From Rubritepida flocculans DSM 14296 (lineage in GTDB: Bacteria; Pseudomonadota; Alphaproteobacteria; Acetobacterales; Acetobacteraceae), in NCBI RefSeq assembly GCF_000425365.1, contig NZ_AUDH01000002.1, forward strand, positions 124,001-188,000: 64,000 nt of DNA, read 5' to 3'. Of the stretch, positions 26,147 through 35,105 are shown piece by piece (the stretch's first letter is position 1; each line of letters starts with the position of its first letter). A model generated the notes under the pieces. It made no database searches. It saw nothing but the letters and a program-made list of their open reading frames with translations, and was not told the origin of the DNA. Both the position numbers and the translations under genes were made by a program.

Positions 26147-26162
26147 GGCGCGCCGGGTTGTG

Positions 26163-26495
26163 TCAGGCAGCGGGGTGTTCCGCAATCGGCGGCGCGGCGC
26201 CGCTGTTGTCCACGCTCACCGGCACCTCGAAGAAGCGCACATCCGGCTCGCTGCCGTATTTGGCGGTGACGCGCGCGCGCCACTCGGCCCCGTGCCCCGC
26301 CTCGGCGGCGGCGCGGCTTTCCCAGAGATAGCAGCCACCGGCCTCGGCATGGCCGGGCAGGGCGCGGAAGACGTAGTGCTTGCGGATGAGGCCGGGCAGC
26401 GCGACGTATTTCGGCGCCGTGTCGCGGAACATCGCCGCGGCCTCTTCGCGCGTCAGCGTGGCCGGCATGCGGAAGGTGACGAGGGCGAGGATCAC
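26163..26495 (-). CDS. YdhR-like small ferredoxin-fold protein inside the hopanoid operon
   Basis: The 110-residue protein has an alpha/beta pattern and motifs of the YdhR/antibiotic-monooxygenase-like dimeric barrels: MILALVTFRMP, P-G-L-I-R-K-H-Y-V-F, and GGCYLWESRAAAEA. No cofactor site is evident, which is normal for this group. It is 17 bp after hpnJ and 16 bp before hpnK on the same strand, so it is almost surely co-expressed with them. I know of no assigned hopanoid role for this family. It may be a lipid or quinone monooxygenase accessory or a passenger. Confidence 0.75.
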   Translation of the reverse strand: MILALVTFRMPATLTREEAAAMFRDTAPKYVALPGLIRKHYVFRALPGHAEAGGCYLWESRAAAEAGHGAEWRARVTAKYGSEPDVRFFEVPVSVDNSGAAPPIAEHPAA

Positions 26496-26512
26496 GGGCG
26501 CGCCCCTTCGCC

Positions 26513-27946
26513 TCAGGCGGCGCGCGCCTTCGCGCGCTCGCGCAGGAAGCCGAAGAACTCCACCCCCTCGCGCAGGCGCCGCACCAGCATCTGCCGGTCG
26601 CGGATCATCTCGCCGCAGATCGCCGCGATCTTGGGCGCGCGGAAGTAGAAGCGCCGGTAGAAGGTCTCGACGCTGTCGAAGATTTCCTGGTGCGTCAGGT
26701 GCTGGTAGGCGAGCGGGGCGATCTGCACGCCATGCGCGTCCACATAGTCGGTGTTCGCGGTGTCGAGCCAGCCCTCCCGCGCCGCCTGCTCGTAGAGGAA
26801 GGTGCCGGGATAGGGCGCGGCGAGGCTCACCTGGATGGTGTGCGGGTTGGTCTCGATGGCGAAGCGGATCGTCTCCTCGATCGTCTCCTTCGTCTCGCCG
26901 GGCAGGCCGAGGATGAAGGTGCCGTGGATGGCGATGCCGAGCTCGTGGCAGTCCTTGGTGAAGCGCCGCGCCACCTCGACGCGCATGCCCTTCTTGATGT
27001 TGTGCAGGATCTGCTGGTTGCCGCTCTCGTAGCCCACCAGCAGCAGGCGCAGCCCGTTGTCGCGCATCACCTTCAGCGACTCGCGCGGCACATTGGCCTT
27101 GGCGTTGCAGGACCAGGTGACGCCCATCTTCCCGAGGCCGCGGGCGATCTCCTCCGCGCGGGGAAGGTTGTCGGTGAAGGTGTCGTCGTCGAAGAAGATC
27201 TCCTTCACGTCCGGGAAGGCGTGGCGGATGTAGCGGATCTCCTCCAGCACATGCGCGACGCTGCGCGTGCGGTAGCGGTGCCCGCCCACCGTCTGCGGCC
27301 AGAGGCAGAAGGTGCAGCGGCTCTTGCAGCCGCGGCCCGTGTAGAAGCTGATGTAGGGGTGCTTCAGGTAGCCGATGAAGTATTTCCGGTGGTCGAGGTC
27401 GCGCTTGTACACCTCGGAGACGAAGGGCAGCGCGTCCATGTCCTCGAGGATGGGGCGGTCCTCGTTGTGGACGATCGCGCCCTCGGCGTTGCGGTAGCTG
27501 AGGCCCTTGATGGAGGCGAGGTCGCGCCCCTCGGCGGCCTCCTTCACCGTGAAGTCGAACTCGTTGCGCGCCACCCAGTCCACCACCGGCGCGTCGCGCA
27601 GGCTCTCATGCGCCTGCACCGCGACCTTGGCGCCGATCATGCCGATCTTCATGGCCGGGTTCGCGGCCTTCAGCGCCTCGGCCACGTTCACGTCCGAGGC
27701 GAAGGAGGGGGTGGAGGTGTGCAGCACGCACAGGTCGTAGTCCCGCGCCATGGCGGTGACGTCGGCCAGCGTCTGGTTGTGGGGCGGCGCGTCCACCAGC
27801 TTGGAGCCGGGCACCAGCGCCGCGGGCTGGGCGAGCCAGGTGGGGAACCAGAAGCTCTTGATCTCGCGCCGCGCCTGGTAGCGCGCGCCCGCGCCGCCGT
27901 CGAAGCCGTCGAAGGAGGGGGCCTGGAGGAACAGGGTGCGCATCAT
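26513..27946 (-). CDS. hpnJ: hopanoid biosynthesis radical SAM protein HpnJ
   Basis: The 477-residue enzyme has an N-terminal cobalamin-binding-like region and a radical SAM core with C207-x3-C211-x2-C214 (GRGCKSRCTFCLWP). D-D-D-T-F-T-D-N and G-T-F-I-L-G-L-P-G-E-T follow. HpnJ is proposed to contract the glucosamine ring to the cyclitol ether of composite hopanoids. Its start overlaps the hpnI stop (ATGA). A partner HpnH/G/O set is not in the window. Confidence 0.93.
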   Translation of the reverse strand: MMRTLFLQAPSFDGFDGGAGARYQARREIKSFWFPTWLAQPAALVPGSKLVDAPPHNQTLADVTAMARDYDLCVLHTSTPSFASDVNVAEALKAANPAMKIGMIGAKVAVQAHESLRDAPVVDWVARNEFDFTVKEAAEGRDLASIKGLSYRNAEGAIVHNEDRPILEDMDALPFVSEVYKRDLDHRKYFIGYLKHPYISFYTGRGCKSRCTFCLWPQTVGGHRYRTRSVAHVLEEIRYIRHAFPDVKEIFFDDDTFTDNLPRAEEIARGLGKMGVTWSCNAKANVPRESLKVMRDNGLRLLLVGYESGNQQILHNIKKGMRVEVARRFTKDCHELGIAIHGTFILGLPGETKETIEETIRFAIETNPHTIQVSLAAPYPGTFLYEQAAREGWLDTANTDYVDAHGVQIAPLAYQHLTHQEIFDSVETFYRRFYFRAPKIAAICGEMIRDRQMLVRRLREGVEFFGFLRERAKARAA

Positions 27947-29115
27947 CGCGAAGCGGCTTCCTTCGCCGTGGAGGAACCGGTGGGGGCGGGGGCGGCCACG
28001 ATCCGCCCGCCCGCCCGCAGGAGGAGGCGCCGGCCCTGCCAGACCACGCCCCCCGGATAAAGAGCCGTGGCCCAGACCGCGAAGGAAAGCAAGTCGCGGA
28101 TGGGCAGCCAGGCGAGAAAGCCCCAGCCGCGCTCCCCGCCCGCCAGGTTCACCCGCCGCGCCAGCGCCGCCCGCGCCGCGAAGGCCGCCCCCAGCACGCC
28201 GAGCGCCGCAAGGCCCGGGGCCAGGGCCAGGGCCAGCAGCGCCCAGGGAATCGGGTTGGTGAGGGCGAGCCCCACATGGCTCCAGGGCCGCAGGATGCGC
28301 GTGGTGCGCGCCCAGCGCAGCTCATGCGCCCAGAGGGCGGCGAAGCTCTCCTCGCCCATCACATGGCCGGGCAGCAGGGGCGGCACCACCACCTGCAGCC
28401 CCGCCTCGCGCACCGCCTCGCCCAGCGCATGGTCATCGGCCAGCACGTCGAGCAGCCGCTCGAAGCCGCCGATGCGCGCCAGCGTCTCCGCCCGCAGCGC
28501 CATGGTGGCGCCATAGCAGCCATCCGCCTGGCCGATCGTCTCGCCCAGCGCCGCGCTGGGCAGGAAATGCCAGTTCACCCCGGCCGCGGCGAGGCGCGAC
28601 CAGGGCGAGCCATCCGCCGGCACGCCGAGGTAGAGGCAGGTGACGAGTCCCACCCGCGGATCGGCCAGCGGGGCGGTGACGGCGGTGAGCCATTGCGGCG
28701 GGCAGTCCATGTCGGAATCCACCGCCACCAGCACCGGATGCCGCGCCTCGGCCGCGAGATGCACGAGCTGGCTGACCTTGCGGTTCTCGCCCAGGATGGC
28801 GGGGCGCACCAGCACCCGCGCCTGCGGCGCCCCGGCGAAGGCGGCCTCGGCCACCGGGCGGGCGGGGTCATCGGCGCGGGCGACGGCGCAGAGCAGCTCC
28901 CACTCCGCGTCATGGCGCTGCGCGAGGCTGGTGGCGAGGCAATGCGCCAGCCGCGGCTCCGCCCCGTGCAGCGGCTTGAGCACGCTCGCCGGCAGGGCGG
29001 GGCCCGAGGGCCAGGGGCGGGATAGGAACTTGCGGAACGCGGCGCGCGCATAGAGGGCCTGGGCCGCGCCCGCCACCGCCAGCATGCCCGCCGCCACGGC
29101 CAGGAACAGCACCAC
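27943..29115 (-). CDS. hpnI: hopanoid biosynthesis glycosyltransferase HpnI
   Basis: The 390-residue family 2-like glycosyltransferase has an N-terminal anchor (VVLFLAVAAGMLAVAGAAQA), a nucleotide-sugar site with V-A-V-D-S-D-M-D, and the Q-A-D-G-C-Y-G / L-A-D-D-H-A-L-G motifs. Three C-terminal membrane segments follow. HpnI adds N-acetylglucosamine to bacteriohopanetetrol. GAGG lies 5 bases before the GTG at 29115. GTG 29112 and ATG 29085 are alternatives. It is divergent from the MlaA gene across 52 bp and overlaps hpnJ by four bases. Confidence 0.88.
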   Translation of the reverse strand: MVLFLAVAAGMLAVAGAAQALYARAAFRKFLSRPWPSGPALPASVLKPLHGAEPRLAHCLATSLAQRHDAEWELLCAVARADDPARPVAEAAFAGAPQARVLVRPAILGENRKVSQLVHLAAEARHPVLVAVDSDMDCPPQWLTAVTAPLADPRVGLVTCLYLGVPADGSPWSRLAAAGVNWHFLPSAALGETIGQADGCYGATMALRAETLARIGGFERLLDVLADDHALGEAVREAGLQVVVPPLLPGHVMGEESFAALWAHELRWARTTRILRPWSHVGLALTNPIPWALLALALAPGLAALGVLGAAFAARAALARRVNLAGGERGWGFLAWLPIRDLLSFAVWATALYPGGVVWQGRRLLLRAGGRIVAAPAPTGSSTAKEAASR

Positions 29116-29167
29116 CTTCGCCTCGCACCCTTCGCACCTGCTGCCCGAATACGGTATTTTCAGCCGT

Positions 29168-30073
29168 GTGAAACTCCCCCTCCGCCCGCCCTCCCTGCTC
29201 CTGCTCGCCGCGCTCGCGGCCTGCGCGGGCCCCGCCGCGACCGACCCGAGCGACCCCTTCGAGGCGACCAACCGCCAGGTGCTCGAGTTCAACGAGAGCG
29301 TGGACCGCGCCGTGATCCGCCCGCTGGCGGAGGCCTATCGCGACGCGGTGCCCGCCCCGGTGCGCACCGGCATCCGCAATGCGGTGAACAACCTGAACGA
29401 GCCGGTGATCCTGGCGAACAACCTGCTCCAGCTCCGCTTCCTCGACGCGGGGCACACGCTGATGCGCTTCTACCTCAACAGCACCGTGGGGCTGCTCGGC
29501 GTGCTGGACATCGCGACCCCCGCCGGCATCGAGCGCCGCACCGGGGATTTCGGGCAGACTCTCGCGGCCTATGGCGTGCCGGACGGGCCCTTCCTGATGC
29601 TGCCGCTCTTCGGCCCCACCAACCTGCGCGACGCGATCGGCGACGGGGTGGACTCGGCGGCGAACCCGGTGGGCTTGCTCTCGGGCCATGTGCTGCGCCC
29701 CGTGGCGGGGCAGCTCTTCGGCGCCGGGCGCGGGGCGCTGGGCGGGCTCACTCTGCGCACCGACAATCTCGAGACGCTGGATGCGCTGCGCGCCGAAAGC
29801 CTCGACTTCTATGCCCGGCTGCGCAGCGTGGTGCAGCAGCGGCGCGACGCGCAGCTCGGCCGCAGCTCCGACCGGGGCGAGGGGCTGGTGACGCTCGACG
29901 ATCCGGGCGCGGGGCCCGGCGGCGATGCGCCCGGCGGGGCGGCGGCCGCCATCGCCCCCGGCCCGGCCGAGCGCGCCCTCACCGGCCAGGGCCCGGGCCC
30001 CGGCGTGGTGGAGATCACCCGCGGCTGGGCGCAGGAGGTGCTGCGCCGCGCGGACCCCGCCGCCCCGCGCTGA
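29168..30073 (+). CDS. mlaA: MlaA/VacJ-family outer-membrane lipoprotein
   Basis: The 301-residue lipoprotein begins at GTG 29168 (MKLPLRPPSLLLLAALAACA) with the acylated Cys in LAAC. The MlaA domain is recognisable from DPFEATNRQVLEFNESVDRA, through FGQTLAAYGVPDGPFLMLPL, to FGPTNLRDAIGDGVD. The C-terminal 70 residues are Gly/Ala/Pro-rich and probably disordered. MlaA removes misplaced phospholipid from the outer leaflet. Here it faces the MlaC-like hpnM gene, so the pair may traffic hopanoids or phospholipids. Confidence 0.9.
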   Translation: MKLPLRPPSLLLLAALAACAGPAATDPSDPFEATNRQVLEFNESVDRAVIRPLAEAYRDAVPAPVRTGIRNAVNNLNEPVILANNLLQLRFLDAGHTLMRFYLNSTVGLLGVLDIATPAGIERRTGDFGQTLAAYGVPDGPFLMLPLFGPTNLRDAIGDGVDSAANPVGLLSGHVLRPVAGQLFGAGRGALGGLTLRTDNLETLDALRAESLDFYARLRSVVQQRRDAQLGRSSDRGEGLVTLDDPGAGPGGDAPGGAAAAIAPGPAERALTGQGPGPGVVEITRGWAQEVLRRADPAAPR

Positions 30074-30100
30074 CAGGGGCGGGGCGGGCCGCCCTCCGTC

Positions 30101-30712
30101 TCACGCCCCCATCAGCCTCTGGGTGCGCGCCTGCAGCTCCGCGATCACGCGCCCCGCCCCGCCCTCGCGGATCAGCGTGGTGAACTCGGCGCGGCGCGAG
30201 GCCAGCTCGCTGATCGTGCCGGTGAGGTAGATGTCCACCACCCGCGGCGGGTTGCCGCGCAGCAGGTAGGAGAGCTGCACCGGCTCCTGCCCGCCGGTGC
30301 GGTTCAGCCGGGTGCGCACCAGCGCATCGCCATTGGGCATGGCCTGCACGCCGATCGTCTGGAAGCTCTCGCCCGAGAAGCCGTCGAAGCGGTTGGCGTA
30401 GGTGGCGATGGACCAGCGGGAGAAGGCCTCGATCAGCGCCTGCTGCTCGGCCGGGGAGAAGCCGGTCCAGGGCGGGCCGACGGCGATGCGCGTCATCGCC
30501 GGCAGGTCGAACACCCGGGCCATGACGGGCGCGAGCCGCTCGAAGCGCCCGCGCACGCCGAGGCGCTGCGCCTCGCGCATCACGGCCAGAAGCTGGGCGT
30601 GGAAGCCCTCGATCACCTGCTGCGGCCCCTCCTGCGCCGCCGCGCGGCGCGCGGGCAGCAGGGCGGGGAGGGCGAGCAGGCCGAGGCGGATGGCGGGGCG
30701 GCGTGCGATCAT
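30101..30712 (-). CDS. hpnM: hopanoid-associated MlaC/Ttg2D-like periplasmic protein HpnM
   Basis: The 203-residue protein begins MIARRPAIRLGLLALPALLP with a signal cut near RAAAQ. The MlaC/toluene-tolerance domain has a basic helical N-terminal half, R-F-D-G-F-S-G-E-S-F, and the R-V-V-D-I-Y-L-T-G-T-I-S-E-L motif. HpnM is part of the putative hopanoid transport system with HpnN, which is not in this window. It converges on mlaA (27 bp between stops) and is divergent from hpnA. Confidence 0.87.
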   Translation of the reverse strand: MIARRPAIRLGLLALPALLPARRAAAQEGPQQVIEGFHAQLLAVMREAQRLGVRGRFERLAPVMARVFDLPAMTRIAVGPPWTGFSPAEQQALIEAFSRWSIATYANRFDGFSGESFQTIGVQAMPNGDALVRTRLNRTGGQEPVQLSYLLRGNPPRVVDIYLTGTISELASRRAEFTTLIREGGAGRVIAELQARTQRLMGA

Positions 30713-30727
30713 GCGCGGCCATATAGG

Positions 30728-30744
30728 CCAGCCGGGATGGCTGG
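30728..30744. promoter_or_regulatory. palindrome in the hpnM/hpnA divergent promoter
   Basis: CCAGCC-GGGAT-GGCTGG is a perfect 6-bp inverted repeat in the 66-bp space between the divergent hpnM and hpnA starts. A TATAT stretch (30721-30725) is next to it, close to the hpnM ATG. The location suggests an operator for both genes, but the regulator is unknown and a chance palindrome is possible at this GC content. Confidence 0.35.
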
Positions 30745-30778
30745 ACCATGGCGGGCGGACAGGCCAGAAGGGCGGGCC

Positions 30779-31783
30779 ATGCCGCCCACCACCGTCCTGC
30801 TCACCGGCGCCACGGGTTTCCTCGGCGCCTCGCTCGCCCGCGTGCTGCTCGCGCGCGGGCATCGGGTGCGCGCCTTCCTCCGCCCCGGCTCGCCGCGCGC
30901 CACCCTGGCCGGGCTGCCCATCGAGACGGCGCTGGGCGAACTGACCGACCCCGCCAGCCTGCGCTACGCCATGGCCGGGGTGGGCGCCGTGATCCACGCC
31001 GCGGCCGATTACCGCATCTTCGTGCCCGACCCGAAGCGCATGTGGGAGGTGAATGTCGGCGGCACCGGGCATGTGATGGGCGCCGCGCTGGAGGCGGGGG
31101 TGCCGCGCATCGTGCATGTCTCCTCCGTCGCCACGCTGCACCCGCGCGCCGACGGCAGCCCCGCCACCGAGGCCGATGCGGTGGAGCCCGAGGAGGCCAT
31201 CGGCCCCTACAAGCAGAGCAAGGCGGCGGCCGAGCGGCTGGTGGAGGCGCTGGTGCAGCGCAACGGGCTGCCCGCGGTGATCGTGAACCCCTCCACCCCC
31301 ATCGGCCCCTATGACCGCCGCCCCACGCCCACCGGCCGCGTCATCCTGGAGGCGGCGAAGGGGAAGATGCCCGCCTATGTCGAGACGGGGCTCAACCTCG
31401 TCCATGTCGAGGATTGCGCGGTGGGCGTGGTGGCCGCGCTGGATCACGGCGCGGTGGGCGAGCGCCACATCCTGGGCGGCCAGGACGTGACGCTGCGCGA
31501 GATGCTGGAGTTCATCGCCGCCGAGACCGGCCACCGCCGCCCCTTCCGCCTGCCGCGCGCGCCGCTCTACCCGCTCGCCTTCCTGGCCGAGACGGCGGCG
31601 CGGCTCGGCCTCGTCCGCGGCGAGCCGATGCTGACGCGCGACGGCCTCGCCATGTCGGCGCAGCGCATGTTCTTCTCCTCGGAGAAGGCGGCGCGGGTGC
31701 TGGGCCACCGCGCCCGCCCCTGGCAGGAGGGGGTGCGCGACGCCATCGCCTGGTTCCGCGCCCAGGGGATGCTGGGGGCGTGA
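30779..31783 (+). CDS. hpnA: hopanoid-associated sugar epimerase HpnA
   Basis: The 334-residue NAD-dependent epimerase/dehydratase begins MPPTTVLLTGATGFLGASLA, with the TGATGFLG dinucleotide-binding loop. The active-site Y-x3-K is in G-P-Y-K-Q-S-K-A-A-A-E-R. HpnA is proposed to act on the sugar moiety of hopanoids. Its stop overlaps the hpnB start (GTGA), so hpnA-hpnB are coupled. The open frame upstream to 30599 antiparallels hpnM and is not used. Confidence 0.93.
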   Translation: MPPTTVLLTGATGFLGASLARVLLARGHRVRAFLRPGSPRATLAGLPIETALGELTDPASLRYAMAGVGAVIHAAADYRIFVPDPKRMWEVNVGGTGHVMGAALEAGVPRIVHVSSVATLHPRADGSPATEADAVEPEEAIGPYKQSKAAAERLVEALVQRNGLPAVIVNPSTPIGPYDRRPTPTGRVILEAAKGKMPAYVETGLNLVHVEDCAVGVVAALDHGAVGERHILGGQDVTLREMLEFIAAETGHRRPFRLPRAPLYPLAFLAETAARLGLVRGEPMLTRDGLAMSAQRMFFSSEKAARVLGHRARPWQEGVRDAIAWFRAQGMLGA

Positions 31784-32907
31784 GCGCCACGCTGATCGGC
31801 CTCGCGGCGCTGCTCGCCTGGGGGGTGCTGCTCTTCGGGCGCGGCGGTTTCTGGCGCGCGCGCGAGGATGATGCGGACGCCGCGGCGCTGCCCGAGCCCG
31901 CCCGCTGGCCGCGCGTGGCCGTGCTGATCCCCGCGCGCGACGAGGCGGAGACCATCGCCGAGGTGGTCGCCGCGCTGCGCGCGCAGGACTATCCGGGCCC
32001 CTTCACCGTGACCGTGGTGGACGACCGCAGCAGCGACGGCACGGGCGCGCTCGCCGCCGCGGCCGGCGCGCGGGTGGTGACGGGCGGCCCGCGCCCGCCG
32101 GGCTGGAGCGGCAAGCTGAACGCGCTGCGCCAGGGGCTCGAAGCCATCGCCGGCGAGGAGCACGCCTTCCTGCTGCTGACCGACGCCGACATCCGCCACG
32201 CGCCCGACAGCCTGCGCCGCCTGGTGCAGCGCGCCCTGGCGGGGGACCATGCGCTGGTCTCGCTGATGGCGAAGCTGCGCTGCGAAAGCCCGGCCGAGCG
32301 CTGGCTGATCCCGGCCTTCGTGTTCTTCTTCATGATGCTCTACCCCTTCGCCTGGGTGCGGAACCCGCGCGCGCGCACCGCCGCGGCCGCGGGCGGCTGC
32401 GTGCTGCTGCGCCGCGACGTGTTCGATGCGGCGGGCGGGCTCGCGCCCATCCGCGGGCGCATCATCGACGACTGCGCGCTGGCCGCACTCGTCAAGGCGC
32501 GGCACCCGCGCATCTGGCTCGGCCTGACGGAGCGCGTCGTCTCGCTGCGCGCCTATGAGACGGTGGGCACGATCCGCGCCATGGTGGCGCGCACGGCCTA
32601 TGCGCAGCTTCTCTACAACCCGCTGCTGCTGGCGGGCATGCTGCTCGCCCTCGGCCTCGTCTTCCTCGCCCCGCCGCTGCTGGCGCTGACGGCGCAGGGG
32701 CTCGCGGCCTGGCTCGGCGCGCTGGCCTGGGGGGCGATGGTGCTGGCCTATGCGCCCATGCTGCGGCGCTACGGGCTCGGCGCCTGGCGGGGCCTCGCGC
32801 TGCCGCTGGTCGCGCTGGCCTACATGGCCTTCACGCTGGACTCCGCGCGGGCCGAATGGGCCGGGCGCGGCGGCATGTGGAAGGGCGAAGGGCTGACCCG
32901 CACATGA
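31780..32907 (+). CDS. hpnB: hopanoid-associated glycosyltransferase HpnB
   Basis: From the coupled GTG at 31780 the 375-residue family 2 glycosyltransferase has an N-terminal anchor and VAVLIPARDEAETIAEVVAA. The sugar-nucleotide DxD is in LLLTDADIRHAP, and the acceptor motif is IIDDCALAALVK. Four C-terminal membrane segments follow. The family is conserved next to hpnA and squalene-hopene cyclase in hopanoid loci, but its product is not settled. shc starts 115 bp downstream. Confidence 0.92.
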   Translation: MSATLIGLAALLAWGVLLFGRGGFWRAREDDADAAALPEPARWPRVAVLIPARDEAETIAEVVAALRAQDYPGPFTVTVVDDRSSDGTGALAAAAGARVVTGGPRPPGWSGKLNALRQGLEAIAGEEHAFLLLTDADIRHAPDSLRRLVQRALAGDHALVSLMAKLRCESPAERWLIPAFVFFFMMLYPFAWVRNPRARTAAAAGGCVLLRRDVFDAAGGLAPIRGRIIDDCALAALVKARHPRIWLGLTERVVSLRAYETVGTIRAMVARTAYAQLLYNPLLLAGMLLALGLVFLAPPLLALTAQGLAAWLGALAWGAMVLAYAPMLRRYGLGAWRGLALPLVALAYMAFTLDSARAEWAGRGGMWKGEGLTRT

Positions 32908-33022
32908 CGCGGCACATGACATGGAGGAAGGGTTGCGCCCGCGGCCCTTCCGGACTCCGGGGCTTCGGGCGTATCCGTCCGGTGATGGTCGGGTTGTCGC
33001 GCGCGCCGGGGGGGCGCATCCA

Positions 33023-35029
33023 GTGAATCTGCTGCGTCAGGAAGCGGAAGCCGCGGCCCTGGCCGCCACGCGCTCGGTCGCGGAGCTGGACGCCGCGGTG
33101 GAGGCGGCCGCGCGCCACCTGCGCGCCCGCCAGCGCGGCGACGGGCATTGGGTGTTCGAGCTGGAGGCGGACGCCACCATCCCCGCCGAATACCTGATGC
33201 TCCATCACTTCTTCGGCAACATCCAGCCCGAGCGCGAGGCGCGCATCGGCCGCTACCTGCGCCGCGTGCAGGAAGAGCAGCAGGCCAGCGCCGGCGGGGG
33301 CTGGCCGCTCTTCCACGGCGGGCCGCTCGACATCTCCTGCTCGGTCAAGGCCTATCTCGCGCTGCGGCTGATCGGCGACAGCGCGGATGCGCCGCACATG
33401 CTCCGCGCGCGCGAGGCCATCCTCGCCGCCGGCGGGGCCGAGCGCAGCAACGTCTTCACCCGCGCGGCGCTGGCGCTCTACGGCATCGTCCCCTGGCGGG
33501 CGGTGCCGGTGATGCCGCCCGAGATCATGCTGCTGCCGCGCTGGTTCCCCTTCCACATCTCGAAGATCAGCTACTGGGCGCGCACCGTTCTCGTGCCGCT
33601 GACGGTGGTGATGGAGCGCCGGCCGCGCGCGGCCAATCCGCGCGGCGTCTCCATCCCCGAGCTCTTCCGCACGCCGCCCGAGCAGGTGAAGGAATGGCCC
33701 GGCGGCCCGCACCAGCAGGAGCCCTGGGCCTCGCTGTTCAAGGCGCTGGACGCGGCGCTGCACCGCGCGCGGCTGATCTTCCCGCGCACCCACCGCGCCC
33801 GCGCCGAGGCCGCCTGCGAGCGCTTCGTCACCGAGCGCCTGAACGGCGAGGACGGGCTGGGCGCCATCTACCCGGCCATGGCCAACGCCATCATGATGTA
33901 CCACGTGCTGGGGGTGCCGAAGGAGGATCCGCGCCTCGTCACCGCCTGGGCGGCGGTGGAGAAGCTGGTGGAGGACCGGGGCGAGGAAACCTACGTCCAG
34001 CCCTGCCTCTCGCCGGTGTGGGACACGGCGCTCGTCTCGCACGCGCTGATGGAGGCGGGCGGCGAGGAGAACCACGCCGCCGCCGGGCGCGGGCTGCGCT
34101 GGCTTCTGGGGCGCGAGATCACGGAGGTGCGCGGCGACTGGGCCTGGCAGCGCCCGCATCTCAAGCCGGGCGGCTGGGCCTTCCAGTACAACAACGCCCA
34201 TTACCCCGATGTGGACGACACGGCGGTGGTGGTGCTGGCGATGGACCGCTGGCGCCGCGCCCAGGGCGTGGCCGATCCGGCCATGGAGGGGGCGATCCGG
34301 CGCGCCACGGAATGGACCGTGGGAATGCAGTCGCGCGGCGGCGGCTGGGGCGCCTTCGACGCGGACAACACCTTCCACTACCTCAACCACATCCCCTTCG
34401 CCGACCATGGGGCGCTGCTCGACCCGCCCACGGCGGATGTCTCGGGCCGCTGCCTTGCGATGCTGGCGCAGCTCGGCCGCGGCGAGGAGGCCGCCTCCAA
34501 GGCCGCCATCGAGTATCTGCTGCGCGAGCAGGAGGCCGACGGCTCCTGGTACGGGCGCTGGGGCGTGAACTACGTCTATGGCACCTGGTCGGCGCTGACG
34601 GCGCTCAACGCCGCGGGGCTGCCGCACCAGCACCCGGCCATGCGCCGCGCCGTCGCCTGGCTGCTCTCGCGGCAGAACGAGGATGGCGGCTGGGGCGAGG
34701 ACGGCATGAGCTACCCCGCCCGCGGCGGCACGCGGCCCGATGCGCCCCGGCCCGCCCCCTCCACGGCGAGCCAGACGGCCTGGGCCCTGCTCGCCCTCAT
34801 GGCCGCGGGCGAGGCCGATCATCCGGCCGTGCAGCGCGGCGCCGAGTGGCTGATGGCCCGCCAGGGCGCGGATGGCGACTGGCCGGAGGAGGACTACACG
34901 GGCACGGGCTTCCCGCGCGTGTTCTACCTCCGCTACCACGGCTACCGGCGCATCTTCCCGCTCTGGGCGCTCGCGCGGCTGCGCAACCTGCGCCGCGGCA
35001 ACAGCCGCAGGGTCGAGCACGGGCTGTAG
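33023..35029 (+). CDS. shc: squalene-hopene cyclase
   Basis: The 668-residue membrane-associated cyclase (HpnF) makes hopene/hopanol from squalene. The catalytic Asp-rich motif D-V-D-D-T-A is at residues 396-401. Repeated QW motifs are visible (for example GDGHWVFELEA near the start, QEADGSWYGRWGVNYVYGTW, QNEDGGWGED). The GTG at 33023 (MNLLRQEAEAAALAATRS) gives the normal family length. ATG 32921 would add 34 Arg/Gly-rich residues without similarity. Squalene synthesis genes hpnCDE are not in the window. Confidence 0.95.
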   Translation: MNLLRQEAEAAALAATRSVAELDAAVEAAARHLRARQRGDGHWVFELEADATIPAEYLMLHHFFGNIQPEREARIGRYLRRVQEEQQASAGGGWPLFHGGPLDISCSVKAYLALRLIGDSADAPHMLRAREAILAAGGAERSNVFTRAALALYGIVPWRAVPVMPPEIMLLPRWFPFHISKISYWARTVLVPLTVVMERRPRAANPRGVSIPELFRTPPEQVKEWPGGPHQQEPWASLFKALDAALHRARLIFPRTHRARAEAACERFVTERLNGEDGLGAIYPAMANAIMMYHVLGVPKEDPRLVTAWAAVEKLVEDRGEETYVQPCLSPVWDTALVSHALMEAGGEENHAAAGRGLRWLLGREITEVRGDWAWQRPHLKPGGWAFQYNNAHYPDVDDTAVVVLAMDRWRRAQGVADPAMEGAIRRATEWTVGMQSRGGGWGAFDADNTFHYLNHIPFADHGALLDPPTADVSGRCLAMLAQLGRGEEAASKAAIEYLLREQEADGSWYGRWGVNYVYGTWSALTALNAAGLPHQHPAMRRAVAWLLSRQNEDGGWGEDGMSYPARGGTRPDAPRPAPSTASQTAWALLALMAAGEADHPAVQRGAEWLMARQGADGDWPEEDYTGTGFPRVFYLRYHGYRRIFPLWALARLRNLRRGNSRRVEHGL

Positions 35030-35046
35030 GCACCGGCAGAAAAGGA

Positions 35047-35079
35047 AGCGGCGGGGCGGGGGATGCCCGCGCCGCCGCT
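35047..35079. terminator. bidirectional hairpin between shc and pntB
   Basis: Arms 35047-35060 and 35066-35079 pair at 13 of 14 positions around GGATG. On the minus strand the hairpin is followed by CTTCCTTTTCTG, a pyrimidine tail with a T4 run, so it is best suited to end the pntAA-pntAB-pntB transcript. shc converges from the other side and may also stop here. Confidence 0.7.
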
Positions 35080-35105
35080 CCGATGCGCCGTGAGGGTGCG
35101 GCCGC

